DNA of 64,000 nt from Gemmatimonadota bacterium (GCA_028873695.1 JAPPNU010000007.1:1-64000), one strand, 5' to 3'; counted from the stretch's first letter, positions 8,591 to 16,999 are shown. Numbers and translations are program-made. The notes: a model not told the origin generated them from the letters alone.

Positions 8591-8836
8591 GTGGTGAGGT
8601 GTGGTTTTCTCCCCTCTCCCGTCTTCCTTCTCTCCAGGTCGTGGTCCGGAGGGAGAGGTTTCGTTCAGATTCAGTGATTTATGACATCCCTTACAGCGTG
8701 TTGAAAAACGCCGGCTCTGCGAATTTCAATAAATCAGTTGTGCGAAGCAGCGTTTTCTGTTACATTGTCTTGCTTCAATCTCTACCCTGATCTGAAGTGT
8801 CCGTTCCCGCATACGTGAGCACGAAGGAGGTCCGTG

Positions 8837-9088
8837 TTGCCCACGCTCAAATCATCCCACAAACGGCTCCGCCAGAACCGAAGAGCCCGTCTGCGCAACA
8901 GGAGCGCGCGTTCCGAGCTGAGAACCGTCCTAAAGAAAGCATCGAATACGAGCGACAGAGGTGAAATGGAAGCGTTGATGCCGCAGGCGGTATCGGTTAT
9001 AGACAAGAGTGTAAAAAAGGGCGTCCTGCATCGCAACACCGCTGCCCGTTACAAATCGGACCTCGCCCGACGTGCGAATTCTCTGTAA
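8837..9088 (+). CDS. rpsT: 30S ribosomal protein S20
   Basis: S20 binds 16S rRNA in the body of the small subunit. The 83-residue, Arg/Lys-rich protein starts PTLKSSHKRLRQNRRARLRNR, the usual KSAxKRIRQ pattern, and ends GVLHRNTAARYKSDLARRANSL. AGGAGG at 8825-8830 stands six bases before a TTG at 8837 and three before a GTG at 8834; the family normally begins M-(A/P), so TTG 8837 is preferred. A rare start codon is a known way to keep S20 expression low in other bacteria. It is monocistronic, ending in a strong hairpin. Confidence 0.93.
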   Translation: MPTLKSSHKRLRQNRRARLRNRSARSELRTVLKKASNTSDRGEMEALMPQAVSVIDKSVKKGVLHRNTAARYKSDLARRANSL

Positions 9089-9103
9089 GCGCTACCCTGC
9101 AAC

Positions 9104-9147
9104 GAAAAAACGCGTCCGGTGTCCATAGAGACATCGGGCGCGTTTTT
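9104..9147. terminator. Bidirectional Rho-independent terminator between rpsT and cysK
   Basis: The stem AAAACGCGTCCGGTGTC pairs with GACATCGGGCGCGTTTTT across a short loop, allowing G-T pairs. T-runs follow the stem on both strands, so it can end rpsT on the plus strand and the cysteine operon on the minus strand. Confidence 0.85.
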
Positions 9148-9162
9148 CTTGTTCGGTTCGGT

Positions 9163-10089
9163 TCATGCAAAGAGATAGGCGTCCATATAGCGTTCGCCCG
9201 TATCCGGCAGGATCACGACAACGCGTTCATCAGGCGACATGCCTGCGGCGATCGACGTTGCCGCGTGGGCTGCCGCCCCGGAGGAAATGCCTGCCAGGAT
9301 GCCCTCTTCCCTGGCCAGCCTGCGTGACATCCTGCGGGCCTGCGTATTGGTAACCGGAACGACACGGTCCAGAATACCCACGTTGAGCACATCCGGGATC
9401 ATCCCGGCGCCCAGCCCGTCGATCTCCGTGGGTCCGGGTTGTCTGCCCGAAAGCACCGCGGAGTCCTCGGGTTCAACCCCGACAATGCAGGTTTCGGGAT
9501 ACGCCGCCTTCAAGACCTCTCCCACCCCCGTGACCGTGCCTCCCGTCCCAACGCCCGCGACGAACGCGTCGGGCGCGCCTTCCATCTGCCTCAGAATCTC
9601 ACGCGCGGTGGTCCGGCGGTGAATATCCGGATTGGCCGGGTTTTCGAACTGCTGCGGCAGATAACATTCCGACCCGTTTTCGACCAGTTCCAGCGCCTTC
9701 TTTATCGTGCCCTGCATCCCGTCGTACGTCGGCGTCAACACGACCTCGGCGCCCAGCGCCCTGAGTAGCTTCCGGCGTTCGTCGCTGACGCCTTCCGGCA
9801 TCGTAATCGTAAGCCTGTATCCCTTCACCGCGGCCACCATCGCGAGGCCGATGCCCGTATTCCCGCTTGTGGGCTCTACAATCCTCATCCCGGGCCTGAG
9901 ATCGCCGCGCGCTTCCGCCGCCTCGATCATGGCCAGCGCCGTCCGGTCTTTCACGCTGCCCGCGGGGTTGAACGCCTCCAGCTTGGCCCAGACAACCGCC
10001 CCCCCGGGATCGGCCACCCGATTCAGCCGGACCATCGGCGTCGCGCCAATGAGCTTCAGAATGTTGTCGCCTTTTCTGAGGGCATCCAT
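9163..10089 (-). CDS. cysK: Cysteine synthase A (O-acetylserine sulfhydrylase)
   Basis: A 308-residue PLP enzyme that makes L-cysteine from O-acetylserine and sulfide. The PLP lysine is in AGSVKDRTA near residue 44, the substrate loop is EPTSGNTGIGLAM, the phosphate-binding turn GVGTGGTVTGVG, and ILAGISSGAA holds the PLP-N1 serine. VEPEDSAVLSG is typical of the CysK group, in contrast to the CysM-like enzyme encoded at the front of the same operon. It is the last gene of cysM-mec-cysO-rrf2-cysK, 39 bases after the Rrf2 regulator. Having both a sulfide-dependent and a carrier-dependent synthase in one operon is notable. Confidence 0.93.
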   Translation of the reverse strand: MDALRKGDNILKLIGATPMVRLNRVADPGGAVVWAKLEAFNPAGSVKDRTALAMIEAAEARGDLRPGMRIVEPTSGNTGIGLAMVAAVKGYRLTITMPEGVSDERRKLLRALGAEVVLTPTYDGMQGTIKKALELVENGSECYLPQQFENPANPDIHRRTTAREILRQMEGAPDAFVAGVGTGGTVTGVGEVLKAAYPETCIVGVEPEDSAVLSGRQPGPTEIDGLGAGMIPDVLNVGILDRVVPVTNTQARRMSRRLAREEGILAGISSGAAAHAATSIAAGMSPDERVVVILPDTGERYMDAYLFA

Positions 10090-10128
10090 GGTTCAAACCG
10101 AAGGGGTGGCCGCCGGATTTTTGCCCGA

Positions 10129-10557
10129 CTAGATGCGGAACACGATGCGGCCGCTTTGCATCCGGTACTTCCTGCAGAGATCGCCAAAGGTAACAGTGGC
10201 CAGGACCTCCTCAACGGCCGCTTCCATCTCTTCATAGACGTCCCGCAGCACGTCCGGCGCACCGTCGGCGCCTTTCCTGTCTTCCGCCGCGAGCTGTACC
10301 GGGCCCTCGAGGACCTCCAGTACAGCGCCCACGGTAATTTCCTCGGGGCGCCGGATCAGTTCGTGGCCCCCTTTGCGACCTCTGACGCTGCGCACCAGGC
10401 CGGCATTGCGCAATGGATTCAGCAACTGTACGAGGTAGGATTCAGGAATATCCTGCCGTGATGCAATTTCCGCGCTTTGCACAACCCCTTCGCCGTAGTG
10501 CAGCGCCAGATCCAACACGGCCCTCAGGCCGTAATTGCCCTTCGAGGAAACATACAT
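10129..10557 (-). CDS. Rrf2-family transcriptional regulator (CymR-like)
   Basis: A 142-residue winged-helix regulator. The N-terminus VSSKGNYGLRAVLDLALHYG and the recognition region IPESYLVQLLNPLRNAGLVRSVRGRKGGHEL are hallmarks of Rrf2/IscR/CymR. The three clustered cysteines that hold the [2Fe-2S] centre of IscR are absent; the only cysteine, in LCRKY near the C-terminus, is elsewhere. Lying inside a cysteine biosynthesis operon it resembles CymR, which in Bacillus senses cysteine supply through CysK. I infer that it controls this operon and perhaps cysH at 19.6 kb. Confidence 0.9.
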   Translation of the reverse strand: MYVSSKGNYGLRAVLDLALHYGEGVVQSAEIASRQDIPESYLVQLLNPLRNAGLVRSVRGRKGGHELIRRPEEITVGAVLEVLEGPVQLAAEDRKGADGAPDVLRDVYEEMEAAVEEVLATVTFGDLCRKYRMQSGRIVFRI

Positions 10558-10612
10558 ACACGGCCTCTTCGAATCGGAACGGCAACCGACTTCCGCCGCG
10601 GATGCCCCACGA

Positions 10613-10897
10613 TCAACATCGTCCTCCGGCGATGGCCGGAACGATTGTCACGCTGTCGCCGTCATTGAGCGGCGTTTCGGTTCCGTCCAGAAAACGAACG
10701 TCTTCATCGTTAACGTAGACGTTTACGAATCGGCGCAGGCCGCCGGTGCCGGCGTCGACCAGATTCTCCTTGATGCCCGGATGTTTGGACTCCAGATCGT
10801 CGAGCAGTTCGCCCAGTGTTGCGCCGCTGGCTTCAACATCCGCGCGATCGCCCGTGAATTTTCGCAATGGCGTCGGAATACGTACGGTCAAGCCCAT
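10613..10897 (-). CDS. cysO: CysO/MoaD/ThiS-type sulfur carrier protein
   Basis: A 94-residue beta-grasp protein that would carry sulfur as a C-terminal thiocarboxylate for cysteine synthesis. AGGAGG eight bases before the ATG at 10897 fixes the start. The sequence (VRIPTPLRKFTGDRADVEASGATLGELLDDLESKHPGI) closely follows mycobacterial CysO, and the body ends VPAIAGG. Two residues, Arg-Cys, follow the di-glycine, so the carrier is encoded as an inactive precursor. The JAMM protease gene immediately upstream could remove the tail, as QbsD does for QbsE. Activation would need an E1 such as the MoeB-like protein at 30.4 kb. Confidence 0.9.
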   Translation of the reverse strand: MGLTVRIPTPLRKFTGDRADVEASGATLGELLDDLESKHPGIKENLVDAGTGGLRRFVNVYVNDEDVRFLDGTETPLNDGDSVTIVPAIAGGRC

Positions 10898-10998
10898 CGT
10901 TAAAGCCTCCTGATTGTGGTTGAAATGAGTTGCAGCATTCAAAGCGCGCGAATGCCTCGGATCCGTCACCGGTCCGTCCTGGCCGGACGACCCGCGCG

Positions 10999-11496
10999 CT
11001 ATAGCCGTCCGTGGGAACGATGCGAACCCTGCCGGATTCCCGGATCGTATCCCTCCAGCGCCTTCTTCGCAAATGTCTTCGTCCGTTCGTCCCAGGCGAA
11101 CCCGGCCGCGCCCCGTACAGCACCCTCCACCACGGAGACCACCACGTACACCACCTCCGGAAACGCCGGCTGGTCCATAAACATGGCGGCCTGACGATCC
11201 TCTTCTGAGAAGTACGCGCCGCAGTCGACGTGGGAATGATAGAACGCCACCACGCGTCCGCCCGCGCTTTCCGTCTCCGTAAAAATCCGGTGGACCTCCA
11301 GATCGTCCATCCGGTACGCGTTTTTCGAGGTTCGCGGATGCTCCTCCGGATTACGGGCATGCAGCCTGTCCTGTATATTCTCGCACGGATGCACGCGAAA
11401 GGCGCCGTCTGACGCTTCCGACACGATCCCGCAGCATTCGGCGGGATAGTCGCATCGCGCGTGTTGGTGAATCTTGCTCCAGACGGACCGATCCAA
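10999..11496 (-). CDS. mec: Mec-type JAMM metalloprotease
   Basis: A zinc metallopeptidase of the Mov34/JAB1/MPN family (about 165 residues). The JAMM motif is complete: Glu in YPAECCGIV, then HSHVDCGAYFSEED (HSH-x7-S-x2-D). In Mycobacterium, Mec frees cysteine from the CysO-cysteine adduct; the neighbouring cysO and cysM give the same context here, and this copy may also trim the Arg-Cys tail of CysO. An AAAGGAGG overlaps the cysM stop codon and stands seven bases before TTG 11496, the preferred start; ATGs at 11523 and 11517 overlap cysM and lack such a site. Two adjacent cysteines next to the active-site Glu (AECCGIV) are present. Confidence 0.9.
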   Translation of the reverse strand: MDRSVWSKIHQHARCDYPAECCGIVSEASDGAFRVHPCENIQDRLHARNPEEHPRTSKNAYRMDDLEVHRIFTETESAGGRVVAFYHSHVDCGAYFSEEDRQAAMFMDQPAFPEVVYVVVSVVEGAVRGAAGFAWDERTKTFAKKALEGYDPGIRQGSHRSHGRL

Positions 11497-11509
11497 TTCC
11501 GCCCCTCCT

Positions 11510-12463
11510 TTACCCATGCTCATCCAGTCGCCACAGCGGCGTGCTCATGTATTTCTCGCCGCTGTCCGGGAAGAGCGTAACCACGACCCCTTCCCGCGCC
11601 TCCCCGGCCACGCGCAGCGCACCCGCGAAGGCCGCGCCGCAAGACTGCCCCGAGGGAACGCCGAGTTCGCGCGTAAGCCGCCTTGCGGCCGCGTAGGCGT
11701 CTTCCGTCTCCACGCGGATCTTCTCGTCCCAGACCGAAGGATCGTAGATCCCCGGCACAATGGACACGTCCATATTCTTCAGCCCTTCGATTCCGTGAAA
11801 TTCGGGCGGTTCCACGGCAATTATCTGAATATCGGGGTTGTATTCCTTCAAACGACGGCCGGTACCGATCAACGTGCCGCTGGTGCCGAGCGTCGCCACG
11901 AAATGGGTCACGCGTCCCCGCGTCTGCCGCCAGATTTCCGGCGCGGTCTGCAGATAGTGCGCCCTGGGATTCGAAGGGTTGTTGTACTGGTCCGGCTTGT
12001 AATACCGTTCCGGATTGGCCGCCAGAATCTCCCTGCACTTGAGAATGGCGCCATCGGATCCCTCCAGCGGATCGCTCAGAACGAGGCTGGCCCCGTAGGC
12101 CTGAATTACGTGCCGGCGCTCCACGCTCACGCTGCCGGGCATCACCAGTTCCACGCGGTACCCCAGCGCCGCGCCGATCATCGCGTACGCAATTCCCGTA
12201 TTGCCGGACGTGGAATCTATAATCACCCTGTCCGGCGTCAACTCGCCGGAGTCGATTGCGTCCCGGATCATCTGCAGCGCAGGCCGGTCCTTTACCGATC
12301 CGCCCGGGTTGAACATCTCCATCTTCGCGTAGATCTCAACGCCGTCCAGATGGTCGGCAAACTTCCGGATACGCAGCAGCGGCGTCCTGCCGATGTGCTC
12401 GACAACCGTCGGCTGAATTCGTGAGACGACGTCCGTACTCGGAACCTGATGTCCCAAAGGCAA
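11510..12463 (-). CDS. cysM: CysM-type cysteine synthase (sulfur-carrier dependent)
   Basis: A 317-residue PLP enzyme. The PLP lysine lies in GGSVKDRPA near residue 55 and the substrate loop is DSTSGNTGIA. The stretch GTLIGTGRRLKEYNPDIQIIAVEPP, followed by GLKNMDVSIVPGIYDP, follows mycobacterial CysM, which takes sulfur from thiocarboxylated CysO and prefers O-phosphoserine; at the place where I recall the phosphate-binding Arg of that enzyme (ALRNMD) there is Lys here. About 25 extra N-terminal residues precede the conserved core. It is the first gene of the cysteine operon and overlaps the ribosome binding site of mec. Confidence 0.9.
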   Translation of the reverse strand: MPLGHQVPSTDVVSRIQPTVVEHIGRTPLLRIRKFADHLDGVEIYAKMEMFNPGGSVKDRPALQMIRDAIDSGELTPDRVIIDSTSGNTGIAYAMIGAALGYRVELVMPGSVSVERRHVIQAYGASLVLSDPLEGSDGAILKCREILAANPERYYKPDQYNNPSNPRAHYLQTAPEIWRQTRGRVTHFVATLGTSGTLIGTGRRLKEYNPDIQIIAVEPPEFHGIEGLKNMDVSIVPGIYDPSVWDEKIRVETEDAYAAARRLTRELGVPSGQSCGAAFAGALRVAGEAREGVVVTLFPDSGEKYMSTPLWRLDEHG

Positions 12464-12549
12464 CCTCTTCAGGATCGTGCGGGAGGCAAAGTCAAAACCC
12501 GCGCGACGTTGATGCCCGTCAATATCTCAAGCTTGGGGACGCAAGTAAA

Positions 12550-13593
12550 CTAAGCGATCAACCTCAACATATCGCGATGGATGTTGCGCCAGTTTTGGGC
12601 AAGGTCGATGCTCCTAGCGCGTATCCAGAATCCCTCCAGGCAGACGTTGGCCTCCACCTTATCGTCGACTGTCGGGTAAAGCAGAATTCCCTCGTGTCTT
12701 GGCCCTGACTCTTCGGTAGCTTCGCGATTTCGCAGATAAGCAAGCAACTGGTAAAGATTGTTAGAGTGCAGCTTTTTTACGCCAAATCGTTCGGCAAACG
12801 CTTTTCGGTAGTACTTCGCATCCATGATTATTCTTCGATGTGGTGCATCCAGTATTACATCGGCTTCCATTCGCGGAAGAATTGAGCGATTGTGATCGGT
12901 CGTGCCTTCGTCGAACCACCCGATGGCGCGACCCTGATGGTTGATCCGATATTGGTTTTGCTCACGTGCATAGAATCCAATAATGAAGTCCTCGTACAGT
13001 TTCTCCATTCGACCTTTTCTAAAGTCGCTAAACGTCACCTCACCAGTTATCTCGTCTACAAGCAATTGTTCGTGGATCAGTTCGCAGACCGACAGAAGGA
13101 ATCGATAGTATCGACGGTTACGGTCGAGTTGCACCTGTTGGAACAGTCGTCGGCTTAGCCGTACTACGCGTACGTCGTTCAGCTTGGTATATGCACTTCT
13201 AACCTCTGCGCACACACCGGATTCCAGATTCGGAAGCCGTAATAATGTTCCGAGTGTCGAACGCAGGATTCGGTTGTGCAGGACGTCCTTTGACAACTCC
13301 TCAAATTCACATACGACCCGTCCGTGGGCACGTACTGCACGTTTCACGGTCTCGCCGACGGCGATCTTCCCGCGTATTGAGGCCAAGTCCTCTCGCACCT
13401 CCCGATAGCCACGATCGATTCCTCTGCGGATCAACCGAAAGATCCCCTGCGCCAGCACCTTACCGAGAAGATCGTGAACTCTTTCGAGCTCATCCAATTC
13501 GTCTAATCGTACGATGTCGCGTTCTTCTACATGGTCCCAGGCGTAGCACAGAAGGTAGTAAATGTTGGCAATTGGGATTCTCTTATCGTTCAC
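12550..13593 (-). CDS. mcrC: McrC-family nuclease subunit of a type IV McrBC restriction system
   Basis: A 347-residue protein of the McrC family, the DNA-cleaving partner of McrB, directed against modified DNA. An N-terminal part (IPIANIYYLLCYAWDH) that contacts McrB is followed by a PD-(D/E)xK nuclease core: RMEADVIL (Glu243, Asp245) and IIMDAKYY (Asp258-x-Lys260). The gene overlaps mcrB by four bases (ATGA), so the two are translationally coupled. Base composition is visibly AT-richer than the flanking genes, which supports acquisition by transfer. Confidence 0.93.
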   Translation of the reverse strand: MNDKRIPIANIYYLLCYAWDHVEERDIVRLDELDELERVHDLLGKVLAQGIFRLIRRGIDRGYREVREDLASIRGKIAVGETVKRAVRAHGRVVCEFEELSKDVLHNRILRSTLGTLLRLPNLESGVCAEVRSAYTKLNDVRVVRLSRRLFQQVQLDRNRRYYRFLLSVCELIHEQLLVDEITGEVTFSDFRKGRMEKLYEDFIIGFYAREQNQYRINHQGRAIGWFDEGTTDHNRSILPRMEADVILDAPHRRIIMDAKYYRKAFAERFGVKKLHSNNLYQLLAYLRNREATEESGPRHEGILLYPTVDDKVEANVCLEGFWIRARSIDLAQNWRNIHRDMLRLIA

Positions 13594-15488
13594 TGCGACA
13601 GTTCCTTAGTCTTTTTCTCTACGTGTTTTGGGCGGTCGAACCAGTACTCACGCAGCAGTGGCGCGATCTGTGTTTCGACAATGTTGGTGTACCACTCCTC
13701 GTCAGCCGACTCATCGGGTACGAAATAACTGTGTCCAATTTGGAAGCCGGGTCCGAGATCCTGGTCTTCACGGATGTCCTTGTTGAGCTGCGAAAAGTTC
13801 CTGTTAATGCGGTCGACAAGGTCTCTGTCGACATCGGCATCAAGCAGGTAGTCGCGGAACTTCGGAGTGCCAAATGCGGGCTCAAGTGTCTCGAATGCGA
13901 ATCGGCGCCGTAGAGCATAATCGACGATTGCCAGCGATCGATCGGCGGTGTTCATTAGACCCAGAAGATGTACGTTTTCGGGGACGCTAAATCGCTCCCC
14001 TGACGGGCTGTACGTTAGAGGAATAGCGTGATTGGGGCCGCGCTTGTCCGCTTCGATAAGCATCAGCAATTCGCCGAATATCTTGGACAGATTGCCCCGA
14101 TTGATCTCGTCGATAATGAACACGAATGGCTTAGACTTATCTTTCTGTCTCTCCGCGCGCTTGCAGAATTCGAAGAATACGCCGTTGCGTAGTGTAAATC
14201 CGCCGGACTCCGTAGGCCGCCAACCCTGCACGAAATCTTCGTATGCATAAGATTGGTGGAATTGCACGTTTTCGATATACTCCGGCTCGATGCGCCCAAT
14301 CAGGCACCATGCGATTCGTTTTGCGATAAAGGTCTTGCCGACACCTGGTGGTCCTTGAAGGATTAGATTCTTTCGGAGTGAAATGGCGTCGCGAATCCTG
14401 AGAAATTGGTCTTCTCCCAAAAACAGATCACCCAACGCCTTAGCAACATTATACGATTTGTCCTGATCGTCATCGTGCCCAACTTCGAACTCACCTGCAT
14501 CGGCGTCGATTAATTCGGAAATGTATCCCAACCACGCGGTATATTCAGTGAATCGAGTCAAAGTCTTGGTGGTAATCATGCCCCTTAGGTCAATCGGCTT
14601 ACGGCATGGACGCCAGTCTACAGTCATGACGTTTTTGTACTCGGTCCGTTCCTGCAAGTGAGTGTATTCGCCTGTGACTTTTCCCCAGCCTAGGATGATG
14701 CGGCGGCCTTTCTTCGCAAGTACAATGTCTCCAGTTTTAATTTCATTTGCGAATTCCCATGCAGCAAGTGACTGGTTATAGGGATTTTTACCTGCGCCGT
14801 GCTCAATCAACGCACTGTGGATGGCTTCCTTGGTTTCATATCTGCTTAGGTTTCCAAGGTGGTCCCAACCGATTGCCACGATACCACTCTCGAGAAACTC
14901 TCTCCACAAGCGCGCGCCTTCGCCCGGCGCTATAGTCCACACGTCGACGGAACCAGACCGGTCCAGGTACCATTCCATTGACATTCCCAACAATCCATTG
15001 TTGGGGTCCTCTACGTCTATCGACTTCCTGCTCTCAGCTTCCTGTATACAGTTACTGAACTGATCGCGGTCTTCATTTCGCTCCGCTTTAACGGCCTGCC
15101 GTTTGATCTGTGCTCGTTCACGTTCCTCTTGGGTAACCCGATCGCAGATCGCTAGCGTATCGTCAAGGCCGGAGATCGCCGCACCTGCTTCCGAAAGTTC
15201 CCAAACTCCGCGTGCAGGATTCACTAGTGCGTTACCGCGTTTGAGGTAGGTGCGCGCCCAAGCAAGGTAGTAATTAACCCGTATCAATTTAGCGTTCCCT
15301 GTCATAGTTAACGCTTGCTCTGCTTCAGTCACCCCTTCCAACTCGATTACCTTGTCGTCAATTTCGTGTTTGGTGGCTGATCCGCCCAATTCCCTTAGAG
15401 CCTCAACCGTAGCCAACATCATTCCTGGCAAATCAGGCACATGTTCCGCGTCGATTTCAAAGCGTCTTTTCACGGTTCCATCAGTCAT
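13590..15488 (-). CDS. mcrB: McrB-family AAA+ GTPase with Mrr_N and EVE-like N-terminal domains
   Basis: A 632-residue motor subunit of McrBC. Residues about 15-105 look like the Mrr_N winged helix (LPGMMLATVEALRELGG ... ARGVWELSEAG). Residues about 182-295 (DVWTIAPGEGARLWREFLES, IKTGDIVLAKKGRRIILGWGKV) look like an EVE/PUA-type modified-base reader. The AAA+ domain has Walker A GPPGVGKT (379-386), Walker B FIIDEINRGN (457-466) and the McrB signature MNTADRS (512-518). GTP use is inferred from the family. The domain order differs from E. coli McrB, whose N-terminus is a DUF3578 5-methylcytosine reader, so another base modification may be recognised. Confidence 0.93.
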   Translation of the reverse strand: MTDGTVKRRFEIDAEHVPDLPGMMLATVEALRELGGSATKHEIDDKVIELEGVTEAEQALTMTGNAKLIRVNYYLAWARTYLKRGNALVNPARGVWELSEAGAAISGLDDTLAICDRVTQEERERAQIKRQAVKAERNEDRDQFSNCIQEAESRKSIDVEDPNNGLLGMSMEWYLDRSGSVDVWTIAPGEGARLWREFLESGIVAIGWDHLGNLSRYETKEAIHSALIEHGAGKNPYNQSLAAWEFANEIKTGDIVLAKKGRRIILGWGKVTGEYTHLQERTEYKNVMTVDWRPCRKPIDLRGMITTKTLTRFTEYTAWLGYISELIDADAGEFEVGHDDDQDKSYNVAKALGDLFLGEDQFLRIRDAISLRKNLILQGPPGVGKTFIAKRIAWCLIGRIEPEYIENVQFHQSYAYEDFVQGWRPTESGGFTLRNGVFFEFCKRAERQKDKSKPFVFIIDEINRGNLSKIFGELLMLIEADKRGPNHAIPLTYSPSGERFSVPENVHLLGLMNTADRSLAIVDYALRRRFAFETLEPAFGTPKFRDYLLDADVDRDLVDRINRNFSQLNKDIREDQDLGPGFQIGHSYFVPDESADEEWYTNIVETQIAPLLREYWFDRPKHVEKKTKELSQ

Positions 15489-15572
15489 CGGCGTCTCATT
15501 AAAAAGAGGTTATCGAACGGTCTAATGAGGTCGGAAGTTATCCCGAACAAGCGTACTGCAGCAAGTCCAGAT

Positions 15573-15887
15573 TCACGCGAATCTCAAATCCTCCTGACGC
15601 TTAGCGTCGCCACGTTCCCTGCGGGCTTGCGCAAGCGCGTAACTTGCCTGCATCCGCATCCAGTGATCGGCGGTGCCCCAGCCGATATCCTCCAGCGCAA
15701 GCGCCATCTTCGCGGACACCCCCGCCTTACCGTTCAACACGCGCGAAAGCGTGCCTCGCTCGCAGCCGAGGCGTACTGCCGTCTCGGTGACGTTCCAGCC
15801 AACCTCATCCATACTCTCACGGATCAGTTCGCCCAGGTGCGGAGGGTTCAGCATTGGCCCAACACGATCGCTACCATTATCGTTCAT
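15573..15887 (-). CDS. higA: HigA-family antitoxin (XRE HTH)
   Basis: A 104-residue HTH antitoxin. HLGELIRESMDEVGWNVTETAVRLGCERGTLSRVLNGKAGVSAKMALALEDIGW is the standard HigA pattern (shown in the protein from residue 17), with the helix-turn-helix around residues 30-60. It follows higB by 19 bases, in the usual higB-higA order. It would neutralise HigB and repress the pair. It lies 84 bases upstream of mcrB on the same strand. Confidence 0.9.
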   Translation of the reverse strand: MNDNGSDRVGPMLNPPHLGELIRESMDEVGWNVTETAVRLGCERGTLSRVLNGKAGVSAKMALALEDIGWGTADHWMRMQASYALAQARRERGDAKRQEDLRFA

Positions 15888-15906
15888 AGTCAGCGCTTCC
15901 TTCCGG

Positions 15907-16179
15907 TCAGTGATAATCGATCAGGTCCACGTCCACGACCTCGCCGTCCTCAAAACGGAACACCACACGCCAATTTCCGGTTACGCTAATGCTCCACTCG
16001 CCCGCCCGATCTCCCTTAAGTGGATGTAGACGGAAGCCAGGTGCGTTTGCGCTACTCGGATGCGTTGCTTCCTGCAACCGGAACAGGATACGCCGAAGCC
16101 GCGGTGCCCAACTGGGGGGAAGCCGAGCCAGGTCGTCCCGTTCGTGCAGCGCCCGCAAACCCTTGTGCTTGATCCTCAT
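15907..16179 (-). CDS. higB: HigB-family toxin (RelE-like mRNA interferase)
   Basis: A 90-residue toxin of the HigB/RelE group, which cuts mRNA on the ribosome. The core FRLHPLKGDRAGEWSISVTG, the strand NWRVVFRFEDG and the C-terminus VVDVDLIDYH match the plasmid-maintenance killer family. The start ATG at 16179 begins RIKHKGLRALHERDD, slightly shorter than the common KSFKHKGLE start but complete. The complete toxin-antitoxin pair may stabilise the surrounding defence island. Confidence 0.92.
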   Translation of the reverse strand: MRIKHKGLRALHERDDLARLPPSWAPRLRRILFRLQEATHPSSANAPGFRLHPLKGDRAGEWSISVTGNWRVVFRFEDGEVVDVDLIDYH

Positions 16180-16289
16180 AATTCACGGTAACGGGCCGCA
16201 AGCGTGACCATAACGCATTTACCCATCCGGGGGTTTTGCGAGGCCCGCTGATGCGGAAATAGTACGGTCGCAATGGCGACGGTTCAATT

Positions 16290-16727
16290 TCAGAGAACAC
16301 CACGTTCTTCCAGTCTCTTCCAAAAATCCACAATATCACGCAATAAGACGTCTACGGAAACACTCATTCCATCGTTAGTTATCACATTCAAGGGACGGGC
16401 GAAGCCGTCGTTGAATGCAGACGCAAAACCTGAACCTGTCTGCGTCTTTACCTTTGGCTTAAAATGCTTCGTTCCGTTTGAAATTTTCCTTGCAAGATCG
16501 AATTTTTCCGCCAAGCCTCGATCATCCGGATACGTCACCTCGAAATGTTGACAACTAAACCCCTTATTTCGGTGAACCCATTCGTACATATGGTACGAGA
16601 GTATTATTGCTATCAAAGCATGGCGTGAAGATGAATTCTTTCTAACGAAATCGTCGTATTGCGGAATGACCATTTCACGCAAAAAATCACGAGCAGTTCT
16701 TATTCCGAAACTGGCCTCATGCGTCAT
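16290..16727 (-). CDS. Hypothetical protein, island-associated
   Basis: About 145 residues from the ATG at 16727 (THEASFGIRTARDFLREMVIP); the frame stays open to 16829 and ATG 16745 is also possible. Features are a helix with HALIAIILSYHMYEWVH, the motif SNGTKHFKP, and an acidic C-terminal helix LLRDIVDFWKRLEE. I recognise the general look of small proteins found in defence islands (NGTKHF, FARPL and DILLRD-like signatures) but cannot name a function. GC content is clearly lower than in the core genes. It sits between two HigBA modules on the same strand. Confidence 0.7.
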   Translation of the reverse strand: MTHEASFGIRTARDFLREMVIPQYDDFVRKNSSSRHALIAIILSYHMYEWVHRNKGFSCQHFEVTYPDDRGLAEKFDLARKISNGTKHFKPKVKTQTGSGFASAFNDGFARPLNVITNDGMSVSVDVLLRDIVDFWKRLEERGVL

Positions 16728-16999
16728 AGTGATATATCCCACCATTCCATTTACAAGTGTGATAGGTGTCGTTCGACACACCGCATCGGTGAAATACTGG
16801 ACCATTAGGGACGTGAACGAACGCCCCAAGGTTTGGCGTTGGCGGTCTGGGAGCCATTTAGCGAGGACCTCGTCACCGCCAAGCTTCTTGCGCTACACGG
16901 TGCCGTGGTTCAAATGGATGTCGAAAGCGCTTCGATTCCACCGTGTTCGGCCGTCATCGCTTCCGCCAGGTCACCGGCATGCAAAAGGCCATCACCTTT

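Noticed and set aside
8697..8720. A further copy of repeat A (GTGTTGAAAAACGCCGG) near 8.7 kb
   Set aside because: Similarity is limited to a few bases around GTTGAAAAA and does not extend into the rest of the element.
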